Below are positions 21,953 through 35,800 of a stretch of DNA of 64,000 bases, in pieces. Source of the DNA: Apricaphanius iberus (lineage: Eukaryota > Chordata > Actinopteri > Cyprinodontiformes > Aphaniidae). Below the pieces are notes generated by a model. That model saw only the letters and a list, made by a program, of their open reading frames with translations, was not told the DNA's origin and made no database searches. The stretch spans positions 1 through 64,000 of the forward strand of contig JAPXFQ010001958.1 of assembly GCA_028564705.1 (NCBI GenBank). The letters run 5' to 3'. The position numbers and the translations under genes are program-made. Every line of letters starts with the position of its first letter. The first letter of the stretch is position 1.

Positions 21953-24900
21953 GTAAGTATTTTTCTTTCAAGTCTTAAGTCATTTTTTTACACTAAACAC
22001 ACTCTAAGAACATGTGGATAAGTCTCTTTTTTTGATTTTCCACTGAAGAGGCTATCATACACATCAGGTAAAAAAGAATTGAACAAGTCAACATTTATTT
22101 CATCTTTAATACTTAAGATGGTGCTATTGACATAAAATTTACACCAGATGTAGGAAACAACTCTCAAGTAAAAAATGTACTGTAGTTTCCGGACTATAAG
22201 GCGAACCTGAATATAAGGCGTACCAGCCTATTTTAGGGAAAAAAACAAATGTGTACTTATACAACCGAAACTAGATTATAAACTGCAGGTGGTTTAATGT
22301 TTAATTACCATATATAAGGGTTTGTGCAGAACGGATTATCAGGAAAGTGACTGATTATTAATATTTCAACGCCGTGGAAACACCTGTTAAAGTCACAGTA
22401 TCCCAAACGCACAAAAAAAAACGGAGTGCTTTTTAAACTGTTTTAAAGCGTTTAGAGAGGGTTGTGGTTTTGATATAGCTGAAGCCAAGGGGAGAATCTA
22501 TTCTACATTGATATGCACTGCAGCTTTGCTTGTAGCAAGGGAGAAAATGGCTTGAAATTGGCTGCAACTTCGGCATCTTGGACATTGGAAAACTGTGAGT
22601 AATGGCAGATTTTTATCAGGTCGCCAAGAGGACCTGAGTCTTTATCAGCTTCCACACATGGGTTGTAGCAGCAAAGTCGGTGCGTGATAGACGGAGAAGA
22701 CGGCAGCAAGCCCGCGGTGTCTGGGAGGGAGAAGCCTGTATAGTAACAGAGAGGCAGGATGTCTCTGCTGTGATCGGAGAGCTGGATCAGCTGCAAGGCC
22801 ACAGATTCAGATTCTCCACAGACTAGATGATCGCTGGTTAGATCAGTACTGGCGTGAGGAACACAGATCAGGAGATGGAGGCATTAACAGATCAATGTCT
22901 GAGAGATGTGAGGTGAGTCAAAACTCTTGACTTTTGAGAGGATCTATGTTGTCATGAAGACTTTGTGACTGTTTAAGCTGGAGTTTTTGTCAAGATAATG
23001 TCCTCACCCTCTACCGTTCTTCTGTGAGGGTAATGGAAGCACAACCTACCTGTTCTAGATTATAGATTGAGGAAGTCCTCTGGTGGCCGTTACCTGTAAA
23101 AATCCATAAATAAACCGTACATTTGTACAGGCTGCAGGGTTCAAAGCATGGAAAAAGTGTAACAGCCTATAGTCCGGAAAATACAGTAATTAGGGCTGGA
23201 GGATAAACCAAGTACTGAAATGTATTAATGTTACTGATGTCATTTTGCCCCATTCAGTACATTCGATATAAAAAAAATAAAAAGAGTATTAATTTGTCAT
23301 CTGATTCCACCCCAATCTGAAGGAAACAAGAAGGGTACTGTTGCTAACGTAGGGACTATGTTGCTGTAATTAGCAAGTTTTTAGATGCTTTTAGCTAGTC
23401 TTATTAAAAAGGTGTCTATCAACAAATCTAGTGACTTTTTATGATGATATTTGGAGATTCTGACATGAAGGATATATCCTAGTTAATTCCTGCAATTTCT
23501 GCCCTAAAAAAATGCATACCCAAATAAAAATTAAAGCTATTTTTGAACAATGCTGAGTACAGACATTACTGAAGTCTCGTTTGAAAGAAAACACTCTAAA
23601 GTTTCTCTAAAAATCTTGATTTTATGTCTGAGTGCTATTGTTATTATGCAATATGAATTTTAACACTGAAAAAGAAAAGAAAAATATGTCCACCTTTTTG
23701 TATTCTAATAATACATGCCCTGAATAAAGTTGTGACCTAAAACACACTGTGGGTCTAAAGCCTGAATTATTACCTTTATCCACATTAAATTTGGCAGCCG
23801 ACAAAGGAATATTCTGCACATATTTTTCAAACTACAGGTCAAAAGTGGACCTTACACACCATCTCATGGCTAAATAGGTTATACGTTACTAATTAATAGA
23901 CATTGGCAGAATTGTTTCTTTCTCTTCTCAAACTAAGCTTCTTGGCTTGCTCTGTGTTTTATTTTGACAAAAAAGTGTGTTATGACTAGGGTTGGGCATC
24001 GTTTGCATTTTAACGATTCTAATTCCGATTCCGATTCTCACTATCCGATTTTTTGAGGTGCAGAAGAGGAAAAACAAACAAACAAACAAAATTTCCTTTG
24101 AAAAAGTCTTTACACAACCCATTTTTATTTGTTCTGTCAATCTGTCAATAAAATTAAATCTTAACTGTTACTGTAACTCAAGTCAGGGGTAGATAAAGTA
24201 TCTACTAGCTAAGTTATTTAATTTAATTATTTAATCTTGATCTTATTTACTAAAAGTTACCTAAATTTGGACGACTCTACATTATTAAGGGGTTGCAGCC
24301 TTTTTACCACACACAGCGTTACTTTTTTGCGGCACGCGGCAATTTGTTCCGATGACAGCTTTCCCCTTGCTGCCATAGTGAATGTCTATTTGCTTGCTGG
24401 GGTCTCTGGCCGGTTAGTGTAGCAGCAGCTGCAGCTTGCCTTATGCTAGCGTCACTAGTATATTCAAATTTAAGCTAGTCTGTAAAGAATAAAACAATCA
24501 TAATTTTCATGTACCTGATTCCGCTTCCAACGAAGAGTTGCTGGCTGACGATTAAAAGTCCGAAGTGGAGGAAGCGACGGGAGCAGGAGAGCGACGTGCA
24601 ACACATCAAACACTGTACACTCGTTACCACACTGTAAACCACGCAGCTGCCGAAGGTGTTTTTTCATGTTGGATGTACATCCTCCGTTGGCCCTAAGTTT
24701 ATCACAGGTGTTGCACTTTGCCAATCCATCCTTTTGTAAATAAAAATGAAGCCAGACTTTCGAGCAGCGTCTACGCTCCATGTTGTTTAGAGTATTATAC
24801 AGTCTATGGTTCAGAGAAGTGACATTTTGCGGGGCTCGCTGGGCGGAGTAACCCGGGCTTTCCACTGGGCATGTCAGCAGCATGTTACAGGAGCAGCACA

Positions 24901-27900
24901 TTTTACTTGCGTATTCTGCTGCTTGGCCCTTTACACGGGGGGCGTCGGCAGCACGTAGCAGCAGGGAAACAGCTGTCACCGAGACAGCCCCAAATCATCC
25001 GAGATCAGCAAAATCACCCGTGGTTTCGTCAGTAAACACAACATCAAGCATGAAAAAGACTACAACATGGCTCCAAAAGGTCCGTGTTTTATGTTCTGTC
25101 TGTTTTACATTTGCCAATAAGTTGATGTTATGTCAGGGAATATACAAAATCCCTCAAAGTGCAAAAGAATAATGTTAGTGGCGATCCAAGGTAGTGTAGA
25201 CCGTCCCGCGACCTACTGACTTCTCATGGGGCTGCACAGGTAGTAAAGTAAAGCTACCGGAAACAAGCACCTTTGTTTTATTTTAATAATTTTCGGATGC
25301 TGAGCCATCTGTTTCCTGTCTTCCCCTATCCAAAATGTCGAAATGTACACGTTTCACAGGCGTAGTGTGTAGAAAATAGGACTGCCGCGTATATTTAGAA
25401 AAGTGCTATGACATGATGCTCCTGTGACGGGGCAAACTCGTGCTGCTTTCGCCTCCGGTGGAAAGGATTATATTGATTACAGCGGTGGCTAACAGCCGTT
25501 TATGACGTGTTGCTGTTGTAACATGCTGCTGACGCGTCCGATGGAAAGGAGGGGTAATACCTAATACAAACCCCAGAAACAAACTAGTGCATGACCCATA
25601 CAATTTTGTGTGCTCACACTGCGGGCATTTAGGAACCGAAAAAAAGCATAAAAATTCAAACATCTTCTTAATGGTTCCGGAACCGGACCTTAGGAACGGT
25701 TCCTATTTGGAACCGGTTCTCGGTGCCAAACCCTAGTTATGTCACATTCCTGAAAAGGTATGTTACTGGTGCGTATTTACAGCATTCCATTGGCTATTCG
25801 GTGTATCATTCATCAGAATTCTGCTGAGTGATTGGTTCGAATGACATAGGGCACTAGCAGGATTCATATATGAACGTGACTTTCCATCCATCAGCTATTG
25901 GCCGTACATCGGTCACATGGGAGGGGTAACTCGGATCAAGGATGGTTTCATTTAAAAGCTCATTCAAGGCATGCACAGTGAAATTTGTAGACTTTTATTA
26001 GCAAATGAGCGAACGTGACGTCTTTGGAAACAAAACAAAAGGATGAGGATCTCGAGACCGCACCATTCAATACCGAAGCTACCCTAGTGGAAAAGGGGCA
26101 TTACCCTACCCAACGAGGTAATATGATTTATTAACGTGAATTTAGAAGTTTACAGTTAGAAGTGCTTCTCACTGTCTCTTCTACTGTCTCATGTCTGTTA
26201 GGAACATCACGTAATGTAGATTATAACCCAATGCAGCCTGACAAGCTTTTACATGAAGCTAGTGTTCCACATATTGGTTATGATGTAATTGAGAGTCTAA
26301 TAGGCTGCATTAATAAGTCTTTATCAGACTGGGAGAAGAACACAGTTTTTTTTCCTTTTCTTCTATACTCACTTATCTATTGAGACTGAGGAGTTGTCAT
26401 CATGGTACAGAGCCCCTCCCCTCAATATCGCGGTATCTCGCAGGATCCTCACAGTCTCCGCCATGTTGGCATGATTCCAAAGGCTAACCGTGATTGTTTA
26501 TTGTGTTAACTCGGTAGTAGAGGAGGTTCTCGTAATTCCGCACTGTTTTACCATGCCTAAAAACAGCTTTAGTATCTCGAGCGATGCATATGGAAAACAT
26601 AGGAACAATGGAATACAGTTTTTTAAGGTACCAAAATGGACACAGCATTAAGGAGAGCAAGTCTCTGACCTGACGAGCAGACACCGGATTGCTTGGTTGG
26701 CTGCAATAAGAAGAAATGACCTTACGTTTGATCTCACCCCCCAGTCGATGAGAGTGTGTTCTCTGCATTTTCACTCAGGTTCATTCTCTAAAAAATGTCT
26801 TTGTTGTTTGTTAAAGCTATGAAGTGTAGGTTGCCTAGCTGTTAATGTTGTTGGAAACCCTGAAGTGCATCTGAGCTTTGCTGCCTAGCTAACTATCTAA
26901 CAAACTGTTGCCTCTTCCAAAATGCTCAATGGCCAACCATTAATGTTAACTAAAAAATAGCTGAGATTTTGCTCATGACATTATGCTACTTTGTTGCTGG
27001 AATATGGTTGCCTGTAGTGCAGAGGTCAAGCAACCTTACTAATAGTGTCATCAAAAATTTCCCCAGTAGTCAAAGTTCCATCCATATCTGTTGTTCATTT
27101 ACAAATCTATAAACGATGCTTATCAACAGTAAAACATTATAAAGATAAAGACTCTATAGAAAAAATTTATAAAAACTATATTTCTTGACAGATTTGGCAA
27201 ATTGTAGACCAGGTATTTTTGAAAAACACTATCCCCAATAAGACAACGTAACAACAAAAAAATACAAATTGCATTTATGGCCCCCTCACAGCAATAAAAA
27301 AATAATAAACTGGGCCCATATATGTTTTTAATACAGGGATAAACATTTTAATGAGATCCCTACCCAGTGGCGGCTGGTGAAATTTTCTCCAGGGGCGGCT
27401 ATTACTATGATGGTTAAATGTTAGCTGCCAAACGATAATTTTTTTTTAACCTAATTAATTACAGGGTAGCTGTGAATTAATCCTGACTAATTAGCATTCC
27501 AAATATAAAAAAAACAAAAAAACAATTTGCGGTGTAAAAGGACAAATCCAATTGCCGTGGCTCTTTTTCATTAAATAAAGGAAAGATTAATAGATTGTTT
27601 TATCTGTTAGCCAGTTGCTAAGGCAAATTAACTGGCTAACATTTTCTGCATTTAAACATGACTGTTTCTCAATCATGTTGGACAACCCTGATCATCCCTA
27701 AATGGGACTATCCTACGACAACAGAATGATTTCAACAGTTTTGCTAGAACAGACTGCTACTGTAGAGGAGGAAACACTGAGCTGTCCAAAGAGGTTCTGG
27801 TTCAGGATGAGATCACTGTTAACACTGGGAGAACCTGCCAGAGCTCCACTTAAAGCCATTCAGAGTATAAGAAAATGTTGTGGAGAAAAGTTACTTTTAG

Positions 27901-29782
27901 TTACTGCTAACTATTAGCAGTCATTTTTAGTGATATAACAAAATTATTATTTTTTATTTCTGTATTTTGTATCTCTTTTCGTTTGTCTCCAACTCCCGTG
28001 GTTTGTCGCTACCCGTGCACCTGCTGTAGGCAGAGATACACAGAGCGTATTACGAAATCACGTTGGGGCAAGCACTCCCATGCCCATTGAAATGCATTGA
28101 AGGTCCAAACTTTGAAAAAAAGAATCTCACAATGTAACTCTATAAGAGCGTCTGGGGCGATTTTCAATCTGACTGCAGGGTGTCCGCGGGGTTTTAAGAA
28201 GTATTAAAAAGTGATAAATCAAAATTGTCAAATTTAAGGCCATTAAAAGTGTTAAATGTGGTCTCCTAGGTATTATTTTTTTCCAAATTAGGTATTATTT
28301 TTTCAGACTATCAGGTGTCCTATTCTGATTGATATTCTATATGCTTAAGTTCGCGTTCATTTAAATATGGGCAAGACAAAACTGGATAAATCATTAGATT
28401 TGGATTAGCATAATTCTTCAAAAAATAAGGCAAGCCAATTTTATTTGTATAGCACACTTTCAACACAAGGCAATTCAAGGTGCTTTACATGATTACAGGA
28501 ATGTGAAAATAAAAATCATAGAATCAGTAAAGGAAAGCATAAACGAACATTTATAAAACAAGCAATAGCATTTGATTATTATTGGCAATAATAGTATTGG
28601 TTACTCATAAGCATATCTAAATTGGTACTTTTGTATTTTTAAAACCTCTTGTTGATGCCATCAACAAGCTGTTAATGCCCTTGGTGTTGATGTTTGACAG
28701 CCTCAATCAGGCATCAAAGAAAAAACAGCTCGACATCCATATTCGATATTTGGAGGATGACCGTGTCCAATCCAGATACTTTGGTCGTGCAAACAATAGT
28801 TCACCAGTTCATGTAGTGGATGGCAGTTTGTGAATAAGCAACCGTTCATAGTAGATGCCAGTTTGTAATGCGTCAACTTGCAGTGAATGCCAGTGTGGTG
28901 GAACTTTCCACTCTTTCCATTGCACATTTTATATAGTTTTATTTTTATTAAGTGAAACAAATATGTTCAATATGTGTCAACATCAATGAGTCTCTAAATC
29001 TATTCTTTTTGAATGTTACATATATGATTAACACTTGCAATTCAGTGTCGTGATGGTTTTAAAAAAATTCTGAAGGTAGTAAAAAAGGTATTAAAAAGTA
29101 GTAAATTTGAGGATAACTTGAGGATTGCTGTATATACCCTGGACTGAGATCGCCTCAACAGGGCGGGGTTTTAGGTTGGAAAGTGATATTCAGGCTGTTG
29201 ATTGGACAATAATATACAGACTTGGACCGGCAATATTAGACTATTTTTCTCCTCTCTTGTTTTTTGTGTGACTCAAGGAGGGCGATGCACCATCACCCAT
29301 AATGGAACAGCCACACCCGTCCCTGCCCCTGCTTTGTATTTGCCAGGGATGTTATCGGGGGCTCACACTTGGTAACTTTAAAAAGCACACAAGTATTTGA
29401 GTCTGCAGCTGTCAGACGGCTGCGGAAAGCACTCAGGCTACTCTTCATGTGATGTAGTACTCTCAAATGTACTAGCAAGGGCACAGACTTTCTCTCAAAA
29501 CAAACACGCATACACCATGAAGTACCTAATTGTGATCAAACCCCAGGGTCTACTTTCCTTCATATCGATTGGGTGGGGTGGGTGGACAAGCATATTACTG
29601 AGCAAAGTGGTTTCCTGAACAAACTGTTAACAGGTGAAATTGTGCTGGCAGATATGGACTTTAATAGAAGAGAAAGTGTGGGCATGATGCAGGGGCGGAT
29701 TTAGGACTCAAAAATATCAGGGACTTAGCCCAGATGTCAGAAAAAAAAACCTGAGATTTGTCTTTTTTATATATATAGTATT

Positions 29783-29823
<41 letters not shown>

Positions 29824-32800
29824 GTGCTCTGCATAAATGAGTACACCCCACTACATTTGTCAGAAAACCTTGAGCTTCCTTTCAGAATCAACATTTTGTA
29901 TGATATATTATACTAAAAAATATTCCCACAAATGTGGGCCATTCATTACAAACAAGATCTGTTCATTTGTACACACAAAAAATTGATTTGCCTAAAAAAT
30001 TAATTCAAGCCATTTTGCAGAAATGAGTACACCCCAATTATAGTCCTAGGAGAGAAGCCACACTTAACACTACAAACTTCTAATTAACAGGCATTCAACC
30101 ACAGGTAAGTCTAATGATTCATTTAAGAGGTGTCCAGCAGACGGGTGACAATAAAAGGGCATTACTTTACAAAGAAAAGCCCTTCCCATTTCATGCTGTC
30201 AGTAATTGCTTCCCATGGAAGAGAAATCTGAGAAAGGAAATCATTTCTTTACACAAAAGAGGTGAAGGCTACAAGAAGATCAGCAAAGCTTTACATATCA
30301 GTCAAAATACTGTAGCAAAAGTGATCAAAAAATTTGAGAAAGAGGGAAGTGAAACCATCTTTCCAGGCCGTCCACCAAATGTAACATCTCGATAGGAGCG
30401 TCTTCCGATGAGAAGGGTTGAAGACAATCGCCATGAAAGTTGACTGCAGTTAGCTAAAGCAGTAGAAAGCCAAACTGGAGTGACCGTTTTCCGGGACACA
30501 TTATGGCGCACACTGCAGAGGAATGACATGCATATCATCCTTGAAGGAAGCCACTCCTAAAGCCCATGCACAAAAAGCATGCCTAGAATTTGCTAGGGCC
30601 CATGCTGAAAAAATGAAGACTACTTGGAGTGATGAGACCAAGATCACTGTTTTTGGAACTAATGGTTTAAAAACTGTATGATGTCGTAAAGGTGAGGATA
30701 TTCAAAGAAAAATGCATGGTGCCTACAGTGAAACATGGTGGTTGCAGTGTCCTTATGTGGGGCTGCATGAGTGCTGCTGGTGTTGGGGAGCTGCATTTCA
30801 TTGATGGTATCATGAACTTAACAATGTACTGCTCTATACCAAAGGAGAAGATGCTGCCATCACTCCGTGCACTTGTCGTCGTGCACTTTTCCAACAAGAC
30901 AATGATCCAAAAACACCCATCTAAAGCTACTGTTGCATTTCTCAAGCAGAACAGGGTGAAGGTGATTGAATGGCCTAGTTTGTCTCTTGATCTGAACCCA
31001 ATCGAACACCTGTGGGGAATTCTGATGCGACAAGTTAAGAATCCCTCTCCATCCAGCATCCAGGCTCTAAAATAGGTTATTCTTGAAGAATGGAAAACAT
31101 ATAGATGTTGCCTAGATTGCCTAGACCATGCCTAGAAGACTTGGTGCTGTCCTTAAAAATCATGGTGCTCATACAAAATTTTAGATGTAGTAGTTTTTGT
31201 TGCAGGGTGTATTCATCTTTGCTTCAACAAATTTGAGTAAAACTAAAGATTTTGCGATCTAAATTAAATTATTAACCTTAATTTCATGTTATGGAGTTAA
31301 ATAAGTGTTCAATAAAACTCGGCCTTGTGAAAGTTTGGAAATTGTTCTTTTGTTCATTGAGCTACTGATTAAATTCATACTTTTTAAAGGGGGTGTACTC
31401 ATTTATGCAGTGTGTATATATATATATATATATAGATTGATATATATAACATGAAAAATAGCCAGGATGACTACACACATAAACATTCCCATGACAGAAT
31501 CTGAGCATAATCCCCAACCTGAACAGTAACCGTTTCTGCGACCTGACAGCAGGCTAAAGAGTTACTGAGGCCTTGAGGAACATCTGTGGTTGGAGTGGCT
31601 GATCAGACACACGGTGCAATTCCAACCACCGGTACAGAAACAGCTCATATGCTGCAGTATTTTCTCCCATTGAAGCTTGTGAGTCAGACTGGCTACTTCA
31701 GAGAGTCTTTACGACTTCTGATAATAATTTCAGAAATGTTCCCTTATTTGAAAACTGTGGCTGGAGTGGGGCTTTAATCCCTTTCTTTAGTGGCAGCAGA
31801 GCACAGATTGAACCTTCAGAACACCATCCTAACCCCCAGGCAAAAGTCTCAAACCGGAAGAATGATTGTGATTAATAATTGTGATTACAATATTGATCAA
31901 AATAATCGTGATTATTATTTTGGTCATAATCGTGTAGCCCTAGGTTATGCACAGCTGGAGGCAAAAGATGTTGAGAAGACAGGCCATGGAACATCTCAGA
32001 ATTGACGTTGAGAGGGTGGTTGGTGTTGTTCGCAACAAATCCAAATTCTTACACTCAACTGTACCTGTGCATATGCTTCTCAAATGTGAGGGTGACAACC
32101 TAATCCCTTTAGATAAGTTTGCCACTGTTGGCTGTGCCTTCACGAACATTCGCAAAAGTGTTGTTTGAGTGCCTTGTTTATTATTCTTTTCTTTATTTTC
32201 TTTGAAATAAATGCTTCAAACAACTTGATATGGCTTAACTATACTTATTGAGAACTGAACTTTTTTTTTGGTGGGGGGTAAATCTCTTGGAAAAGTTAAC
32301 AGTGCAAAAGAACACAAAAACTGAGCAAAATAACTTGTGCATTCAAAGCATAAATATTTCCAGCATGTAAACATGGGCAACATAAGTAGTAACAACAATA
32401 ATAAAACAATAATACTGTTATTAGTGCAAAAGAACATAAAACATGAAACCAAAACAAAAATACTGTTCAGCTCAAGAAAGGCAAAGCCGTGGTGTGTCAG
32501 CGGAGGGTCCAAAACCCCCACACATCTCAAATGATACCACTGGACTGGGCAGTTTTCGCTGTCACAGGCCACCAATTCACCCTCCTCTGGTCCAGCACAG
32601 AGATATCACACTTCCTTTGTTCTCTTGGCTGCTTTTTGTTGGCAGGCTTCTTTCTCAGCCTCTTTCTACCTACTTGTGGCTGTGGCTGTTGTAGTTCATG
32701 TGACCCGATGATGGTTGAGAGGTATGTGGGATAGTGAAATATTTCACAGCAAATTCAGGGAGAGCCACCTTCACAAAGTCCTGTGCCTTTTTTAGTCGTG

Positions 32801-35800
32801 CATTCCAAAAAGCACTATCTGGAGCTATGCGCAGAATCACAGTATCCTTCAAGGTCCACGCTACAAGGTTGCAATAGGAGCTGTCTCTCACAAACATCTG
32901 GGTCTGAATTTGAGTGTAATACTGGTGATTCTGTTTAGGTTGCACCTGACCATTGACTACATGTAAGCAGAAGTTGCGGTCATCCGATGAACAAGCTTGA
33001 AGGATTGTGCAGTCCTTGTATTTTGATGGGCATTTCACCTCCATGCAGCCTTTTCCACAACAGGTGCAGGTTACAAGGGAATCTTGCGAGGCTCCTACCT
33101 GTGGGAAGGCTGGGTTGACAAAAAAAACACAGGTTTGCACTTGTCGATCTGTGTGCTGGTGTGCTGTTTGGGCAGTGTATGCTTGCCTCGTTGTCTCCTC
33201 GTGTCTGATTCCCCAAATGGTGGCAGCTGTTCCTGGGCCACGAGTTGGGTAACTCACCCTCTTTACGATGGTGAGTGCTGGAGAGCTGAGGTCTGTTCCA
33301 TAGGCGCTTATGCATCGAGGAGGCCGTGACTCTCCCTGCCCGTGCAGCAAACCAAAGGGATGATGCGTGTTGTCCCCTTGTCCGTCTCTCCATCTTGTAC
33401 GTCTCTCCATCTGCACTGCCTGTTCCTCGGACATATCTGCAACCATCTTTATGGTCTGACAGTGCTGTTGGAGTGTAGGTAGGTCACTCCTATTAAGGCC
33501 TGTACCATTAACCTGAGACTGTAGGCTCTGAACGGGCAGAACGGAACCTCTGAACAGCTCATAGTACTCAGGGAGCACACTCAAAATGGCAGATCCTGTG
33601 CCTGTCATGCTGATTTTCCGGTAGAATATTGACATGTTTTCTGGTGTTGGTGGTGGTGTTGTTTTGGCCGTATGTGTTGTCTACGATGGACTATTGTTGG
33701 TCAATCCATCAATTTGTCTTTCCAGAGATCTGCATGTGGCTGCTGCAAATATAAAATTGATCTGGTTACCAACCTCTGGTTGTTCTCTGTTGATGCTGCT
33801 TGGTGACCGTGGCCTTACTTTAGCCGGACACAGGCATCGACCATGAACAGCGGGGCTCCAACATAGGTGCGCCACTCCGCTATGCCGGACATACAGGTGA
33901 AGTGGGCCGAACTCACTTGCCCTGATGGTGTAAAGGTCACCCATGGAGTGAGAGGTCAGGTTTGTCAGCCCCCAACACAAAAACCTGGTGCTATAGAGTC
34001 TACGCCTTGTACAGTATATGTCATTGGGCTAAAATCAAATTACAAGTAGATACCTAAACATACAGTACAAAGCTTTTGCCTACATCAAAACATGTTGAAA
34101 ACGTTTGTGTACATTGAACATCTCATCACAATGTAGTGTTTACGAAGCAGTCGCTGTAATTTACTTTAAATCGGTCAAGAAGTGTCTGCTAAATGCAATG
34201 TAATTATGACACACTAAACACATGACAAGAAAAATTACCTTTGCCAGTACGACACTGTTTTCGCCACCTGGAGGGTTGTAGATGGCCAAGTCCTGCACCC
34301 AGCCACAGCAGAAAGCCTCGTAACTTTCCAAAGACTAGTGGCTTTTAAACTCCTGCATTGTGTAGTAACTCGCACCAAAAACAAGGTAATTTACAATATC
34401 CGTGCATGGAGGCAAATAGTCCAGGGGTCTCATTTATAAAGCTTGCTTGCGCACAAAACGGGTGTCTGAAAACTATGTAAGCAACTTTACATGCAAAGTT
34501 TGGGATTTATAGAAAAAAACGTGGCGGAAAAATCTGCGCAACTTTAGGCAAACTAAAGACCGCGCTTACGCACTTTTTGGACATGAGGCATTGAGAGCGC
34601 AGCAGGACGATACCAAAATTGTGAATTTAAGCCACATTTTCAGCTTTGTAGAGCATTGCACACACAAAGGAACACAAACAGGAACATTGAAAATTCTTTT
34701 TTTATCTCAGGCACGCTGCTGCATCAAGCATGCTGTCACATGCAGCTCTTCCGTGTATTTTTATGACCCCAAATGAATATTTTGTATGAATAATACTTTT
34801 TACAAGTAGTTTTGAAGCGCACCTTTTCACCTTTTCATCATCTAGAAGTGCTTAGACTTTTGTTCTATTGTGATTTTGTTTTATTTGTTTTAATTTGTTT
34901 ATATTTCAGTCTTACTGTCGCTACAAGAGATAATCATAGCCTATAATTGAAACTTTATATTTAAATGTTCCTATTTTTTTCATCTCTTGTGCTGCTGCTT
35001 CTATTTTTTAAAATCTTTTTTATCTTTCACTCTTGTCATCTAAAGCCCAGTTTATGCTTCTCTGACCGCAAATTTGCACTCAGACGCAGACGTATTGATG
35101 GAGACGTTTTCTGTTTATAGTACTCAGCTCTTCCACGCCATTCTCTATTGTTTTTTCAGCGTTGCTCAACCAGGACAGCAGGGGGCGCTACGTTTTCATG
35201 CCGTGACGGAGAACCCTTGCGTTGACGGATAATGGCGTTGCATCAATCCGTCTCCAAAACGCAGAAGCATAAACTAGGCTTAACACATTTATTTGTTACT
35301 ATATTTTTGTCTTTTTAAGTTATGCCTTTGGGTGAGTAAAGCTCTATATAGATCAGCATTGATTGATAGATTGAAATAACACACTCTGCCTCCGCAAGCC
35401 TGCAGCGGTGTATTTCTTTGCCTCTCAGTTGCCATGGTTAACAGTGAAACTCCCAAGGGTGCTTGTTCCTAAAAGGAGCAAATTCCCATTGACTCCCATG
35501 TTAAAAAGGCCAACTTTACAGCACAAATAAACATGTTTATAGCCTGGTTCAAAAAAACATTTTAGGTTAAATAGTTCAGGTTTACCATCATGACAACTCT
35601 GAGGACGGTGAATATTTTTTTAACTTCTCCGTTTATTTGTAATTTAATCTTGAAAATATGAATAAATAGGGGCGTGTCCTTTTGATTGCCCGGTCCGTCT
35701 AGGCTATCTCTGGTGGCTAATGGTGGCTAATGGTAGATAATAGCTTGCTCCGTAGTTTGCTGTCCCCCTCTGCTTTCTTTTATTCTGCAATTATTGGAAG

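Noticed and set aside
26553..26815. Host THAP transcription factor exon
   Set aside because: Internal stop, first Cys pair lost and no supporting exons. It is better explained as a transposon remnant.
32670..33635. Host or viral YqaJ recombinase gene
   Set aside because: Frameshifts, a degraded SWIM finger and the convergent transposase remnant point to a dead transposon gene; no phage or viral neighbours are present.
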